NCBI RefSeq assembly: GCF_040581485.1
Contig: NC_090132.1
Span: 1,871,001 to 1,935,000, forward strand
Direction: 5' to 3'
Source of the DNA: Linepithema humile
Taxonomy: Eukaryota; Arthropoda; Insecta; Hymenoptera; Formicidae
DNA: 64,000 nt
Shown one piece after another: positions 37,901 through 52,225 of the stretch. Under the pieces are notes generated by a model, which was not told the origin of the DNA, made no database searches, and saw only the letters and a program-made list of their open reading frames with translations. Position 1 is the stretch's first letter, and every line of letters starts with the position of its first letter. Both the position numbers and the translations under genes were made by a program.

Positions 37901-39658
37901 TCTCTTGCTCGGGCATCGATAAGACGATTTGACATGCGATAAGTCCTCCGGTAGTATAATAGACATATGGTGTACGTACGCTCTCTCGCGGAAAGAGAGA
38001 CGCGTATAGCATGATAGTGTCAACAGTGAAAACCTGCCGCTACGATCTGCAAGTTAACCATGAAGAATCTGGTTTGTCGCAGCAAACCACAGCCGCCGCG
38101 ATTACGCAGCGTGAGTACGCAAAGTTGCAGCGCGAATAAGTGCCGCCATTGCTCATGTTTACAACTAATTAAAATGTAGTCTCGCTTGAGGAAGCTGCCC
38201 GGCGGAATCGCAAAATAGATGCGGATAGCAATTTATAATGTCTCGTGGGAAAATCATTATTCAATTTCAAACGAGTAATGCGACGTAAGATGCACCGCGA
38301 ATTGAGAGCAGCGTGAAATCATAGAAATCTTGATCGCGTCGGTATCTTTTATTTGCATAATTACGAGTCTTTGCCTGTGAAATACAAAATAATAATAAAA
38401 TAATAAAATTTGGTGAATTCATATTTCTATATAAAGACATTAAAAAATCGATATTTCTATTTAAATAGATTGAAAACTTTCAGGATCGCTAATAAGCGAA
38501 TAATCGAGATATCAATTTCGTTTCAGTTTTATAGCATGAGATGCTTTAAATTGCAAATTAAAACGATCAATTTTCGCCGTGACCGGTTCATCAATTTGAT
38601 TCGTAATATATGACGACACGACAACAAATATTTGTCACTCATCGATCTCCGCGTGTCGTCCGATATATCGCGCAGAGTCGCGAAACCAGTTTTTCGAATT
38701 CGAGGAATTGTGTGAGGTTCTTCGGTCAGCGCGCGCGATAAAAAAGAGATTGAAGTGGGAGATGAAGAAGAAGCGAACCGAAGAGACACACGAAGAGAAG
38801 ACCCGCAGCGATGTGGCGCACTTCAAAGGTCTCTCCTTCGCGGTGTCTTCTCTCATTTCTCAATGCGTTCACTCTCGCGTTCGATTCGCGGTATCGTGTC
38901 TAGCCTTGATCGTCGAGGATGCGCGTCTTATAAATCAGCTAAGCTTCGCGACGCGACACGCGATGTGGTCCAACTTCGCCGCTTTGCTCGCCCGCCGTTG
39001 CTTCTCAACGACCCGAAGGAACTCGACGATTAATCGCGTCCCGCGAGGAATAACATGCCAAGGACTTATTACATACGTTCAATTTGTGAAGTTACGACTT
39101 TGCATATAAATTTGCCGCACTGACAACTTCTACTTGAATACTGTTCGTACATCGTGCTTCGAAATTGGATTAATATAAGAGTATCGGGATTATTTAGTAG
39201 TATTAGTGGTCAAATAATTCGCGTAAATGCGACGATGTAAATTATGGAGATCAAATGAAAATCACTTTAGGATTAAATTAATATCTCGATTAAAGTTTGC
39301 ACAATGGAAATTATTTCAATTTAATGTGACAATAGTGTGGATTTTTTAAGAACTTGGCGAAATTATAAGCAATCAAATAATTTTAATTAAGAGTTAATAA
39401 AATTAAAATTAAATTAGATTTCACAAATAAAGTAATTTTTTAAATCTTTTTTTTTTTTTAGAAAAATAATTAGCAATGTTTGTTTCTTTGAATTTTTTAT
39501 TGATTTTATTATGTATAGTTTACAATTAAAAATATAATATGTTTAAATTTTATAATATCAATAATTCCCGGAGTTGAAAACAAGTCTGTCGACATTAGTG
39601 CGAAAGACGAATGCACTACTTGTGTGGTCTAGTGACACGTCTATTAGCCTATTGACTT

Positions 39659-39682
39659 CCATCATCACCTTCGTGATGATGG
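39659..39682. repeat. Small perfect hairpin
   Basis: CCATCATCAC and GTGATGATGG form a perfect 10-bp stem with a four-base CTTC loop. It is far too small for a microRNA precursor, and no function is evident. Confidence 0.6.
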
Positions 39683-40761
39683 ACGATCTCTTTAGGTGCT
39701 GAAGACTAGAAAGAAGTCGTTTCGCCACGATCGATCGATCGCGAAAGCCGCGGACATTTCTCGATCGTGCCGGCACATAGGAAGTAATCGCCGCTTCGCC
39801 ATAAATAACGCAACGAAAGCTATTAGTCATAGTTCGTGGCCGCGTGATTGGCTGCAGCGTGAACGTAGCTTAATCGATCTGCACCCTCGCATAAAATCTT
39901 ATCGCGCCATTGAGATCATCCGTAACACGAGTATTTCTCGCTTTACACGCGGAGAGATAAAAGGGGGGGGAGGGGAGCTCTTGCGCTGAGAAAGGATGAA
40001 AAACTACGAGATTTGTATTCTCCTCCTTAACGAGTCCGCGAGCCGACGTGTGCATTTGCGAAGAATTTGCATAATTTAAGGTTTGCGTGCGCTCGGACAA
40101 AGAAAAACGATACATAAATTATCCGAGTGGACTCGCTCGAGAAAGTACTCGGCGCAAACTTGATAAAGTTAAAAATGACAGAGTGCGTCTTTCGTATGGG
40201 ATGTATGAAAACGTGCGGTGCAAAAAAAGCTGCATAATGCTTTTGATAATTACGTGCGGAAGAGGAGGAGGTGAACACATTGTAAAAATGATATACGATA
40301 TTTCTGAAGACTACTCTATGATTTTCCAATTACGGCTAAGAGATTAATTCGTAATAATAATCGAGCTGAGCCCCTCTCTGGAGCCGTGATGAGAAGCGCG
40401 CCGAGTATTCTCCACGCTCTCTCGGAGAACGCATTCTGAGACACGTGCGTGCCGTTTAACGCTAATGATTACCATAAAAGCGATTGCGACCCCTGCGACG
40501 ACCTCGGGATAACAAAATAATTGCTGCGAATACCGTAATTAGTACTAAGCGCCCGTCCCGATTGACCATTCCGGTAACAATGATAATCGTCCGCGCGGTT
40601 TCCCGCGCCGAAACCGACTCGCGGAAAAGTGGCACGAAAAATGCGACATCAACGTAACGAGCCATTGTTGGGGGAAAAAATGTTGCTTAATGCCGATTAG
40701 GCGGGGGAGGTGTCGGTTAAAAATCTACGCGCACGGTCGTCGGCTCGAACGTTCAAACGCA

Positions 40762-40780
40762 CGCGCGCGCGCGCGCGCGC
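40762..40780. repeat. (CG)n alternating tract
   Basis: 19 bp of alternating C and G in non-coding DNA, a second potential Z-DNA tract. Confidence 0.9.
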
Positions 40781-41785
40781 ATTTAAAGCGTATAAAAGCT
40801 GGAGGTGAATCGATTACGAGTAATCGCTTTGACTTGACCCCGAATTATGGAAATAATAGTAACGCAGGTGGTAGTTAAACGTCGATTATTACGCCGCGCG
40901 CTTGCATTCCAGTGTCCTTATTTGCACTGCACCGTCGCTCGGACCAAGCCCATTGCTCCGCTGCATTCTTCCGATACGCGATCACGCCGATAATTGCGAC
41001 GGGCTTTTTTTTCCACCGGGTTCCCGTCCGAGTAATTTTAATACACCCGCGTGTAATTACACGTTTAATGGAACGACGTTGATAAAATTCCCTCGTGCAC
41101 TTTGTCACACACCGTAACCGATTGTCCTCGGAGTGAAACGGAGTAAAACGAAGCGCGATTTATTCATAAGCGCTTTGGAAGCGTCGCAATTTATTCATAC
41201 ATTCTATATACTACTAGTTTTCGCAGTGTCAGCCGCGCTATGAATAGAACGTGTTAACGGCGGCATTTGTGCAACGTAGAATCTAGCGAAATCAAGATTT
41301 TTATCGGCGATCGGGGTGTGCATTACACGAATGCGCTTTTGATGATTTTTGTCATTAAACTGTATCCCCGACGCGTTACGCGTCCGATGTGCAATATATC
41401 TCGGCGCGGATGAGATGAATCTTCGATAAACGTCGATGATAATGCTTCATCTCCTAGCTGATGTTCCTCATAAATTTTAATACGCGCATAATTACACATC
41501 CGATCGCGACTAATAATCGTCCACGTCGCCATCGCGTGATAGTTCCTATCATAATAAATAAAGCCACGTAAATGAAACGGCGGATTTCCATGCCGTCTAA
41601 GTTATTTACGCGCGACACGGAAATTTCCGTTAATCGCAAATTGCATCCAATGTCGCGCTATGTCGTATCCATGCTAGACCCATAAATTCATGTTGCTATC
41701 CCACTAAAGCATTCGTCGAGCAGATCGAATCGTCGAGTAATATCCCGCACGAAATGCACTCGTTTAAAGTGACGATTTTATACGG

Positions 41786-41806
41786 TTTTTTTTTTTTTTT
41801 TTTTTT
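41786..41806. repeat. Poly-T tract (21 T)
   Basis: An uninterrupted run of 21 T at the boundary between a CpG-rich block on the left and AT-rich DNA on the right. Confidence 0.9.
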
Positions 41807-43270
41807 CTACGGAGGATAAACTTTTAATTGTAAAGAACTTGCCTTTGACGAAAAAGAAACATAAAAATATACGGAGGTTCAATAATCACGATACAACTTT
41901 GATCTTTATTAATTATTACTAGTATTTTTACAAATTATTTTGTTGAATTAAATTTCTGCGCATATTTGTCAGTTCTTTGAACTCTACGTTCCTTGTACAT
42001 ATAAATAATGAAACTAGTATTCAAGACTTTGAATATTTATAGAATTTTCCTGCGAAAAAGAAAAAAAACCAAATTTTCAGATTTGTTTCAACTTGCGGAG
42101 AGATAAGAGTGTTTTAGAATTCAATAAGTATCTTGAATATCCGGGATGAAATGCTTGGACAGAATCTACGAGGATCTAATAACTAGCGATAACGTTCAAT
42201 CCGCGAGTTAATCCCCGCGTCTCGATTGGTCGTGATCTCGGTCGTGAGAACGTAGACGTGTTCACGCTTGGCCGTGACGGAAATTTATTGGCGATTATTC
42301 CGGACCCGATAATGAACACTCCTCGCCGCGTGCGCGCGCGGATAAAAATTATTCGGCTCCGCAATTAAACGAAAGTAAAGCGAACGAAACCGGACGATTA
42401 TCCTCGCGATGTTAATTTATCGCGTGACACCTGTGACGCGACACGCGAGAGAGAAAGGCAGGACTTGCCGCGGCGCTTATTTAGCCGTCGTTTCGCCACG
42501 TGAACGACGAGTAATTATTACTAATTGGACGGTTCAGGACATCGCTGCCACGATACTTTGAGATTCCTTCCAAGGATCACACGAAGCACCGCCCCGGGAT
42601 AGCGAATAAGGACACACCGTGGCGGTGGAACAATAGGATCGCGGAGACCTTGGGGAGTCTTGAACTTTTTCTTTCCAGTCGCTTATATTTTATTACGTCG
42701 ATCGCGCCCGCGCGGACCAGCACTGGACGTGGTGTGCGCCAGCCTGAAATCGAGGCTAATCACGCTGTTATGCAATTTAACTTCGCCTTACTCGCCGCAA
42801 TCATTTATCTTCCGCCGTCTATTTACCCCGCCAAAGCCTGCACGTTTACGCTGACAACGTTCGCTAATCGACGGACAGCCGCGAAAAAAAAGCACCGCCG
42901 ATCCGCCTGCCGCGAAATAATGGACTTTCGATACTGTGGTGTACTGTGATGCCTTCGCATACCTCGCAGTATGTGCACTTTCTATAATAGTTATCCGCGC
43001 AGACAGGACCTTTCAACGCGTACAATATGAAATGTACAATGTACTTCCTCTTCGAATACCTGTTGAGATCTTTTCGGTGAACGTCGAATCGAAGACTCGA
43101 CACGGGACGGACTTAACAAGTAGTATAGACAACAATTTCTCTGCGTTATTTTTTAAAATCATATTTACTTATTTCAAAATAAAAAATGCGCAACGAGAGA
43201 TATTTTTCACGTTCAAGTCGTGAAAAAATTTCTAGTAATTGCTGTAGCTTTTTATAAATCTTTTATTTTT

Positions 43271-43440
43271 GACGTGAAAATAATAAAGGCACAGTAGTGT
43301 AGTTTCTAAAGTCATATTTTGTGGAAGTTTTCAATTAAAGGAACTCTCGAAAGACGTCTTTGACGTAAAAGTAATATAATTACAGTATTTATAGTCATAT
43401 TTTTGATCAAGTTTCCACTTAAAAGCAACTTTCCAGAGGT
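43271..43440. repeat. Old tandem duplication, unit about 90 bp
   Basis: Unit 1 starts GACGTGAAAATAATAAAGGC at 43271 and unit 2 starts GACGTAAAAGTAATATAATT at 43362. Shared anchors in the same order are ACAGTA, AAAGTCATATTTT or TAGTCATATTTTT, AAGTTTTCAATTAAAGGAACT or AAGTTTCCACTTAAAAGCAACT, and CTCGAAAG or TTCCAGAGG. The units are clearly related but diverged, and neither codes for anything recognisable. Confidence 0.7.
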
Positions 43441-45696
43441 ATAATTGAGGTCTATTTAACTTGGTTTCTTTATTCTCGTTTTATATTGATGTAAAATTTT
43501 TACATCAAACATACACGCACTGCATCACATGACTGTATAAAGTGCTAAATGCTCCGTTAAATAGGAGTGAAAGAAGTTAAATGCGAGTAAAAGAATCGAT
43601 CCTTTGAGAATTCGATTCTCAGCCAGTTTAAACGTGAGTTCGAAAGTGTTTGTTGGAACTGTTCGATACACTGTCTCATTCCTATCAATTATTAACATCG
43701 CGTATTTATTAGTATTGCGATGCGTGCAAAAACAGATCTACATTCCTCGGCGATACGTACATGCGCAGGAGTGCACGTGCCGCCGCCAGTGGGGAGGACG
43801 CTCATTATTTGTCTACTATCTGCGTCGCGCAAAAATAATTTCTACACAGTAAGCGCGCCGCTCGCTCTCGTCGGTTATTGTTTTATTTGTCTCGCTCGAG
43901 TTTATCGAACAAGTCGCTATACGTAATAAATGAAAATTACGCGGTGCTGTTTGCCGTTTGCCGAACGAAAACACGCGATCAGCGTCTCACGCGCGATATT
44001 TACGAACCAGTCTGGTGAACTAGTTGTTAGATCATCCTCGAGCGCGCAGCAGATACGCTTCACCGTTAATTAGTCGCGGCGATGCGCTAACCGGAGAAAT
44101 TCACGATCCCGCCGACGCGCGCGCGTCCGTGCGACTCTCGTCTCGCAAGCACTAAAACACATGGATTGAAACCGGTTTGAATGTTTTCCCGTGAGTTCAG
44201 ATTTTCAAGCTGCGACGCGAAAATACACAAGCCTTCGTGTTCGTTTGCGGTGAGTGATAGAAAATATCCTTTTCTATGTATAAGTTATTTTTTTTTTTAA
44301 TACTTGCGTTTACATAATTTAGATAAGGCACTAGAAATAGAAAAAGAAAAGAGATCAATGTTACTTTTATGTTTATATGTTGTCAATTTCGTCATCACAA
44401 TTAATTATGCATCAGCAAGTCTGCGCAACATGCCGCTTCGGGTTCGGCGTCTACGCGCGATGCTTTCGAATTTCGTTTCCTGTTTGCCCGCGGCGTTTCC
44501 GTTCTAACCGGTTACTTTGACGCGAACACAGTGAAATCGAGCTATTGATTTCGCGAACAATTTTTTATTATGTCCAATTTAGCATACCGCGAGATTTAAT
44601 GTCTAGGTGGAAAGTCGTGAAACTCCCGGCGTCTGGTAGAATATCGCGTCTCAATGGCATTCTGACAGACAGACTGATTGCGCGCTCGACGATAAAGTAC
44701 AGCCGCGTTTTCGCATTGCGGAAACGTCGTGACTCTTAATCAAATACGGCTAATTTCACTCGTATGCATATAAAGCCGCGGTAGCTGCGGAAAATAAATC
44801 CTGACGCTGTGATTATTATTGCGGCAACTTAACATTAATATGCCGTCATATTATGTGATATACGATTAAGCGGGCTAATATAAAAAATATAACTTAAATA
44901 TTTATTTTTTAATTCGCTTTTCTATCCTTGAATTTTTTAATCTTTCATATACGTATTCAATTGTAATTTCTATAGCTAAAAACAATATAAATTATATTGT
45001 AATAGTTTAATTGCTGTTTACTAATTTGTCACTCATGCGCGACATGAATTACGAGAATCAAGATGTAATTCTGTCGTATAATTTTCTCATAAAATTAATA
45101 AGGTGAAATTCACCGCAACGAATCTACCAATGCACAATTTTTATCAACACAACGAATGAGATTCGAATGAGAGATGTAAAGCGGCGAAAAATGCAAAAGA
45201 GACCGTGGACAATTACTTGAACGACCTTCCAGCGTTCATCGAGCGTATTATGGCGGAGATTTTGTTACGCGTAAAGATCGGGGAAATACCGATGATACGC
45301 CGCGATAGCGTTCTGCCGCGAGTCGGCAGCTTCTCCTTTTTTCGCGGGCTCGGTTGTATTACGTGCGGCTCGTTGCGCGGCGAGCGAGCAACCGATATCG
45401 TTTAATATTTAATATGCAGCCGGAGTATAAGCGCGCCCAGCGTCGTTAAAGCGTTAGCGTCATAAAGCACCGTGCACACCGTCGGGCACGTGCACCATCG
45501 GGAGGAGGAGGCCCCCTTCGTGGCCCCGCTAACCTTCCCGTACACGCGCATAACGTCGTTACTTGCGGCACGTCGTAAGTAACACGTGTAAAGGCGCGTT
45601 TGCGCGAGCGCGAATCGACCTATACACTTCCACCGCCTTGAATATAAATACCTCCTTCCATGCATCGCGCGTACACGAGGGTCCGATGCGCCAGGG

Positions 45697-45717
45697 CCCC
45701 CCCTTCCCCCCCCCCCC
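45697..45717. repeat. C-rich homopolymer tract
   Basis: Seven C, two T, then twelve C, in a GC-rich block. Frames through it give only proline artefacts. Confidence 0.85.
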
Positions 45718-48700
45718 GCCCCTCGAGAGTGTATCCCGGAATTTTGTGGAGATATAAGTCGTGATAATTATTCTCCGAATTCTGCGACGTGCGTTTTTAT
45801 CCACGATTTGTAAGCATTAATTGTAATGTAAACAGGCGGTGCAGCGGATATCTCGCCTTATGCACGAAAGAACTTACTCGCAGTATCGAAGGTGATAATT
45901 TATGTCTAATATTCTTGATCGCGGTTCTCGCGCTAAAAAATTATCGTATTTGTATCGATAATATTTGAAAAATATCCGAATTCACGGAGGTGCAGTCGTA
46001 CAAATTAATGTGATTTATCATAGCGTTAAAGTATTATATTATTTTATTATATTATTAAAAAATTGCTTTACAATGTCGATTTTCAGGTTTTTCATACAAA
46101 TCGACGAGTTTTGATTTTGCGAGGGTTTCCATTTTATAAATATTTTAATTTTTTTTGCCGTTTAGTTTCTGCATTGATTGTACGTATATATAAATCAAAA
46201 AAGTTAATACTGAAAACTTAACGTGGCGCAGGATTTACCGGAGATTGTTGATGTGAAATTAATTCGTTAGGGTGGAGGATTAGACATGTGTTGCGCGGGA
46301 TATGCTCTTAGTAAAATTCTAAGATGCGTGTGCGCGCAGAGGGGAAGGGCCGGATGTCACGCATGCATTGCGTGCATCGCAAACGCGGAGCATTACTACG
46401 GCATCGGAGCACCTTCTGGAATAATAAGCCGATCTTGGGCCCACATCAAGCGACTCTCTTCCGAGGTGAGGATCAAGCGCGAATAAGGAGAGAGTTCTCG
46501 GAACCCGATGTCAATGTCTCGACACTATTAAATGTTTAACCGCGGACAAGAGTAATTTCGTGCTATTGCTTCAAAGCATCTCGAATGGGATCTCCGCAGG
46601 ATGTTTGTCGATATTAAGATTTATTTTATTACTCCTGTCATAATTTATATCTAAATTTCAGACTCTTACCGTGACAAATTATGCATTAATTGCATTGCAA
46701 GATTCTCTCAACGTTTTATATTATAGAAAGTCGAGGATAGAATTTGAAGAAAGTGCAAATTTATATTACTGCTGGCGCATAAGATGCAGGCTTTCGTCTC
46801 GAGAAAGCAATTTTTGTCTTCTACATATTCTTTGCCGAGTGACAGAGCCTATACTCAATGTCTATTTGACTAATATCTTATTATGTTCGTGTCTGAACTC
46901 TGCGCGGAGTAATGAATTATTATGCTGCGTAAAAAATTTACATAGACGAATTTGTTGATTCATGCTAATTTACTCGGCGAGAATTGCGCAACGGCGCTTG
47001 GCGCACGGCGTCACTATGTCTTTCAGACATTTCAATCGTTAACGCTGATTCCACTTATCGCGCTCGCCCCGCGGCCTCTATAAAATCGCCCGCGGGGGAG
47101 GAAATGAAAGTTAGTTATTATCGGAAGGATGGCCGCGAAAGGTCGATTTAATGGCGAGAGAGAGAGACAGACGCCCCGTGGCTCGGACATCGGCCGAGTT
47201 GGCAGCATGGGAAAATGCAGAATCCCTCGCTTATAGGTACGCATTTTCATATCCCCTGCGTGAGATTCCACGTTTACGGAATGGAAGCACCGTCGTCACT
47301 TTTGTCCCATAGCTCCGAGATCGGTTTGCTTTCTTTTTCAATTGCGATCACCAGTCGAGATAACCGGCGATTTAGCATCTCGGTGAATGGCAGCGATGAA
47401 AGCCGCCACGATGTGGCTTTATTGAATAATTGTTGCATTAAATTGAAATGATATGTTTGCGTTTCCTCGTCTCTCTATTCAGTTTGGTTAGTTTTTTTAC
47501 TTCTGCGTAACTCTGCGCGCGCTTAAAGCAATGATATCTTCCGTATTCCTTGCGGCGACAAGCACGCAATTTGGTATTCATCAATTGACGCGTTAATTAA
47601 AACAATGTTACAACATTCAGTGCATTTATCGGTGTTGTTTAAAAATAGCATTCTGAATATGTTATTTTTAACACCTTTTAATAGTCGATAATGTGATTTA
47701 CATTGCTAGAAAGCAATCTAAGGCGATCTTAAAGTAAGAACAGGCAATTACCTTTCCTTTCAATTTTTTTTTCTATCTTTAAGATTGATTATTGGTGGTT
47801 TAACGATCTAAAAAAAATGTAGAGATCTCGCAGACTGAGCTGTCTCGGGATTAATGATATATTAGCAAAATAATTCCGCATTTCCAGATCGGACGTAAGT
47901 GGCGCAAAAATCGCTCGCGAGTGTAGAAGTGAAAATTTATCTCAACGTAACTCGCCCAATAAGTAGCAAACGCGAATAATCGTCTTGGAGATCTGAGATG
48001 TAATCGCTCGCGAGTAAATAAAATCGATCAACAGTAAATCGTTCAATCAAGCGACGCAATAGCTTCACGGCCGTGAGCTCTGCAATTATTGTTAATTATT
48101 CCTACTAGCGCTGGCGGGAGAAAGATAGGGAAAGGGAAAGAGAGCTCTCCGGTGGCAGCAATTCGTTATTACCGCACGATATTTTATTGCCGCATATGCA
48201 TGGCGATGCCGGATACTATTTCGTCCATCGCGCGCGCGATCGAATCGAATTTCCAATCGAAAATCGAAGCACCTCTATTCCGCGCTGTACGCTGAGGTGT
48301 AATTACAAAAGAACAACGTCAATGCCATGAATAAAACATCACGCTTCTCGTAACTCCAGGCACGCGCTGAATTATTGAGAAAAGGCGACGCTCGACGATT
48401 CGCGCTCGAGCCCATCGAAGCGAGGTCTCAAGGCCTTTGAACTTATTCTGGAAAACAAAATTTTCTTACGGTTTGCCAGATTCATTCGCATGCTGCGATA
48501 TTTTGGAGCCAGAGAGTTTGTGCTGCTCGAAGTGCGAGAAAGCGCGCATAGCTCAAATCAAGCTAATAATTTGAAATAACTTAAATTACAACTGATAATA
48601 TTAATTTTTTTTTTAATATTATTAATATGTGTCAAATGATTAAAAGATATTCATGATAAGTAAAAATGTTATTTCAAATCACTGAAATGGAATAATTTTG

Positions 48701-49429
48701 CAATCGTAGAATTTGAGATATCTTTAATGTGCGCGAACTTTGAAATTTATTTCCCTATTGAATCGTGACACTTTTGTGTTACATTTTTCATTATTATTCT
48801 TATATACAATAGGCTTAGTCGTTATTTTTCTAATCTTCGCTTTAAGTGTTAAGAAAGTCTCCCGTACGCAGAGACCCTAAAATTCCACCTTCGCATCTTC
48901 CTTATTTCGTCAAAAAAGGAAATATTTTCTTTGCCGATGTCAGCGCGAACGGATGAGCGCACGGACGACTTGAGTAAGAGGACACTCGGACGATGAGGCG
49001 CGTGAGGCGAATAGAGCAAGCCGACCGTCTTGATCTCTGTATGCGTGCACGCACACGCGTGCGCGCCTGCGTGCACTTTCACCGTCGTGCACAGCGGAAC
49101 TGCAAAGTAGCCTACATGCAGGGCGTTAAACTCCAGCCGGCCGTTTGATCTGCGCGCGCGGTCACTCCGCGAGCGAGGATCGAGATATCGATCCGTTGCA
49201 ACAGCGAATTCTTGCGCGCCTCGCGTTGCTGACTCGCGTCGGCCTTTCCGATGAGTATCGTCCGAGAGCAGTTGCGCCACCGGCGTGTTTGGTCGTGAGA
49301 GACCGGGCTGAGCCTCTCGATCAATGAAGTTTGACGAGAACTTTATTGCCACCGTTAATCGCCGTGCTTTTCATCCTCGAGGCTCGACCGTTCAACCGAG
49401 AACGCGGAGAAAAATTAAATGCGCGCGCT

Positions 49430-49804
49430 GATATACGCGACGAGTTTCGAAATTCTTGCCGTGTTGCTCCGCGCACGAGATCTTTATTACGCCACTTTTC
49501 AAGTACGAATGTGTTAAGCCGAAAGATAAACGTTTGGGGATTGCTAGTCTGCACAGTCGAGATATTAATAAAAATTTCACAAGTATTAATATGTAATTAG
49601 TGTATTTTGTGAATTAAATTTTTAATTACAATTTTGTATTCTCAAAAGTTGATCGATCGATTCAGAACTTAAAGAAAAGTTGTTCTGATATATGCGACGA
49701 GTTTCGAAATTCTCTTTATGTTTCTCTGCGCTCGACGAGATCCTTATTACGCCACTTTTCGAGAAAGAATATGTTAAACCGACAGATAAATCTTTAAACA
49801 TTGC
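49430..49804. repeat. Direct duplication of a ~115-bp segment, 257 bp apart
   Basis: Copy 1 (49430-49544) and copy 2 (49687-49804) share GATATACGCGACGAGTTTCG / GATATATGCGACGAGTTTCG. Later shared stretches are CGAGATC-TTATTACGCCACTTTTC, GAATGTGTTAAGCCGAAAGATAAA / GAATATGTTAAACCGACAGATAAA and a closing ATTGC. I judge identity around 80% by eye. The space between the copies is AT-rich. No inverted ends or target duplications were seen, so this is either a local duplication or two copies of a dispersed repeat. Confidence 0.8.
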
Positions 49805-51718
49805 GTGATATTGGCAGGAATTTAACAGATATTTGGTATAATTATCAATTTTGTAATTTAATATTCGATGATTTTTTCATTAACAATTTAGATAATATTG
49901 AATCAAAAAAAATTTTTCTTTTCGATAATAATTTGAAATAGCTTGCGTACGAACATATCATAGTTTACTCTTTTTCGTATTATTATTCGGTGCAATAATT
50001 TTTCAGGTTTTAACTGTCGGCATTTTTCACTCGCAGGTAATGCTCCGTAATTCGGATAACGATCGCAAATGGAAGCGATTGCTACATACGCGTTTAAAGA
50101 AAATCTGATAATCTTCTCAATGTTAAAACTTTCGAGCGAATCGATGCGATTCTCTGGTAATTTTATATAATAAGCGAGCATAATCAACCGAGCATAATCG
50201 TAAGCGGAACTCCCCAGTTTCCGTGCTTCTTTCAACATCTATCGTAAGGGGCAGTTCTCGCCTTAGAATAATTACGAAATTTGCCGTGCATGTGAGAAAT
50301 TCTGCAAAAGTGCTCGAGGTAAATGTACAAATTGTATCTTTAACCGATACGCGGAAGTCGCCGGATAAACGCGTATTTCATAGAGATATCTGCATATTTT
50401 ACGTAACAGGAGAACTCCACTTTGTAAAGTGCGTCATCTAAAGCATTCCGTATCTGTGATTTCTTTTAAATTTCTCGTTTTCTCTCGGAAACAAGTGTGT
50501 CGTCGTTTATTCAAGCACGTTTTCAAAACTTCACGATAAACTTTGACTTACATGCAAAATTTATTAGGACTGTTCTGTAATTTGATCCGAACGAATAAGT
50601 TATGAAAGTAACTTTGCATCACCATTGCGCTTATTCCTTGCAAGATTATTTACAAAATACCATTTGATATTTTTTTCAAAATTAATCTGTAAGTTTGAAC
50701 AAATCTTTACAAAAATCGGACAGAGATTTTTATGTCGCTTTAAAAGCGAAAGGAAATTGGCTTTGGTTTTAATCGACGCTCATACCAAGTGAATCCGATT
50801 AAATTAATCTTGCGACATTATCGACACCAAAAGCTTCCGGACTAATTGCCGAGGGATCACGAAATAATAACCGGCCGCGTGAAAGTTATGACGTCGCCTC
50901 CCGAGAGCCGGCGAGGCTTCTCCGGACGTTTCGGTACTTCAAAGATTAGCCCGAGTCGATCGGCGATCGAGATAGTTATCGGCGCGGAGACCCTCGATCG
51001 CATTCTTCGCAATGGCTGGATGTCAGGGTCGATCGAGATCTCCGTCGTTGTATGTCGTCGTTTCGATGTTATTGACCCAGCGACCGGGGAAAAGGTCGGG
51101 ATATAGTCCCTACAAAGTGAATTGGTCCCGCAAAATAACAAATAAAAAGCAAGTACATTATGTTTGTGCAAGAAAAAAAACCGAAGCATCTTCAAAACAA
51201 GTCTTCTCACTCGGTAAAATTTTGCATATGTTAATAGAGAAAAGATAAAGAAATGATAACAAAAGAGAATCATTTATTTAAGAAAATTTGTGTCTTAAAT
51301 GTTATAACTAACACTTTTTAAAGCTAAATATCACAGTTCTAATTATCTTAATAACGATTTTGTTGACAACAGCGTAACGTACGAAACGAAATAAAAATAG
51401 AAAGTGGAATAGAGAAACAACATAGTATATTCATAATTGAGGGGACAATTAAACTCGTGCCTCTATTTTCTCTCCGCGAGGCTTTCACTCAGATATATTA
51501 CAAGAAAATTATTGCCATTATTTGTATTCCACGTGATCGCCTATCTTTGGCGTCAGAGCTGAGTCGTTTATTTCATCTGGAAGATCGGTTACTCTATGCT
51601 CCGCTCCGTAGAAACTTTTATTGAGGCCGTTAGATTTCCTCATCTTCGTGTATGTATAACTGCGTATGCGCAATCTCTCTAAGCAAACTCAGAAGTGTAG
51701 CGTGGAAGGTAAATGGAC

Positions 51719-51733
51719 GCGCGCGCGCGCGCG
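51719..51733. repeat. Short (GC)n tract
   Basis: About 15 bp of alternating G and C in a CpG-rich block. Confidence 0.8.
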
Positions 51734-52225
51734 ATAAGCGCGACTGACTGTTATCTTCCGCGGTCGCGCGCTCACCGCTACAGGGACGCGGCGCGCATAA
51801 GGATGCATTTAAGGCTTAATCCAATTTCCTGGATCCTCCGGGCTCTCGCAACACCCGTGGAGAGAGAGATCGTTCCGCCGTGGCGTTTACGACGGCCGAG
51901 CATAATCGCTCTTACGGTATGCGCTGCTATAAACGTTACGCACGTGGCCGCGTAAATACAGTCATACAGCCGTGCGCACTTTGAAGTATACGCCGCGCCC
52001 GCTTGCGTGTAGGGCGTGTGTATGCGTGCGTGTGTGCGCAGACGCAGATGGGGACGCGCGCAGTTCCAACTTTTTCTCCCGCAGCGTGGTTCGCAAAAGC
52101 TACATCAAATAGAAAACACTACGTGTAATTAAATAGAAAGCGCACGGTAACGCATGCAGAGTGACGCGGTCGCGGAGAGATAGATCGCTGATTAGAGAGA
52201 GATTAACAAGGTCATCATTTTTCAG

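Noticed and set aside
45829..45895. AVQRISRLMH-like frame after a CAG, considered as the missing DH exon
   Set aside because: The extra Ala before Val-Gln-Arg, the weak acceptor context and the stop after 17 codons do not fit a DH helix. No good donor precedes the stop.
48849..49352. A 167-codon minus-strand open frame
   Set aside because: CpG-rich block with overlapping frames on both strands. The middle is an artefact of CA/GC-type repeats (His-Ala-Cys runs). No domain, no splice context.
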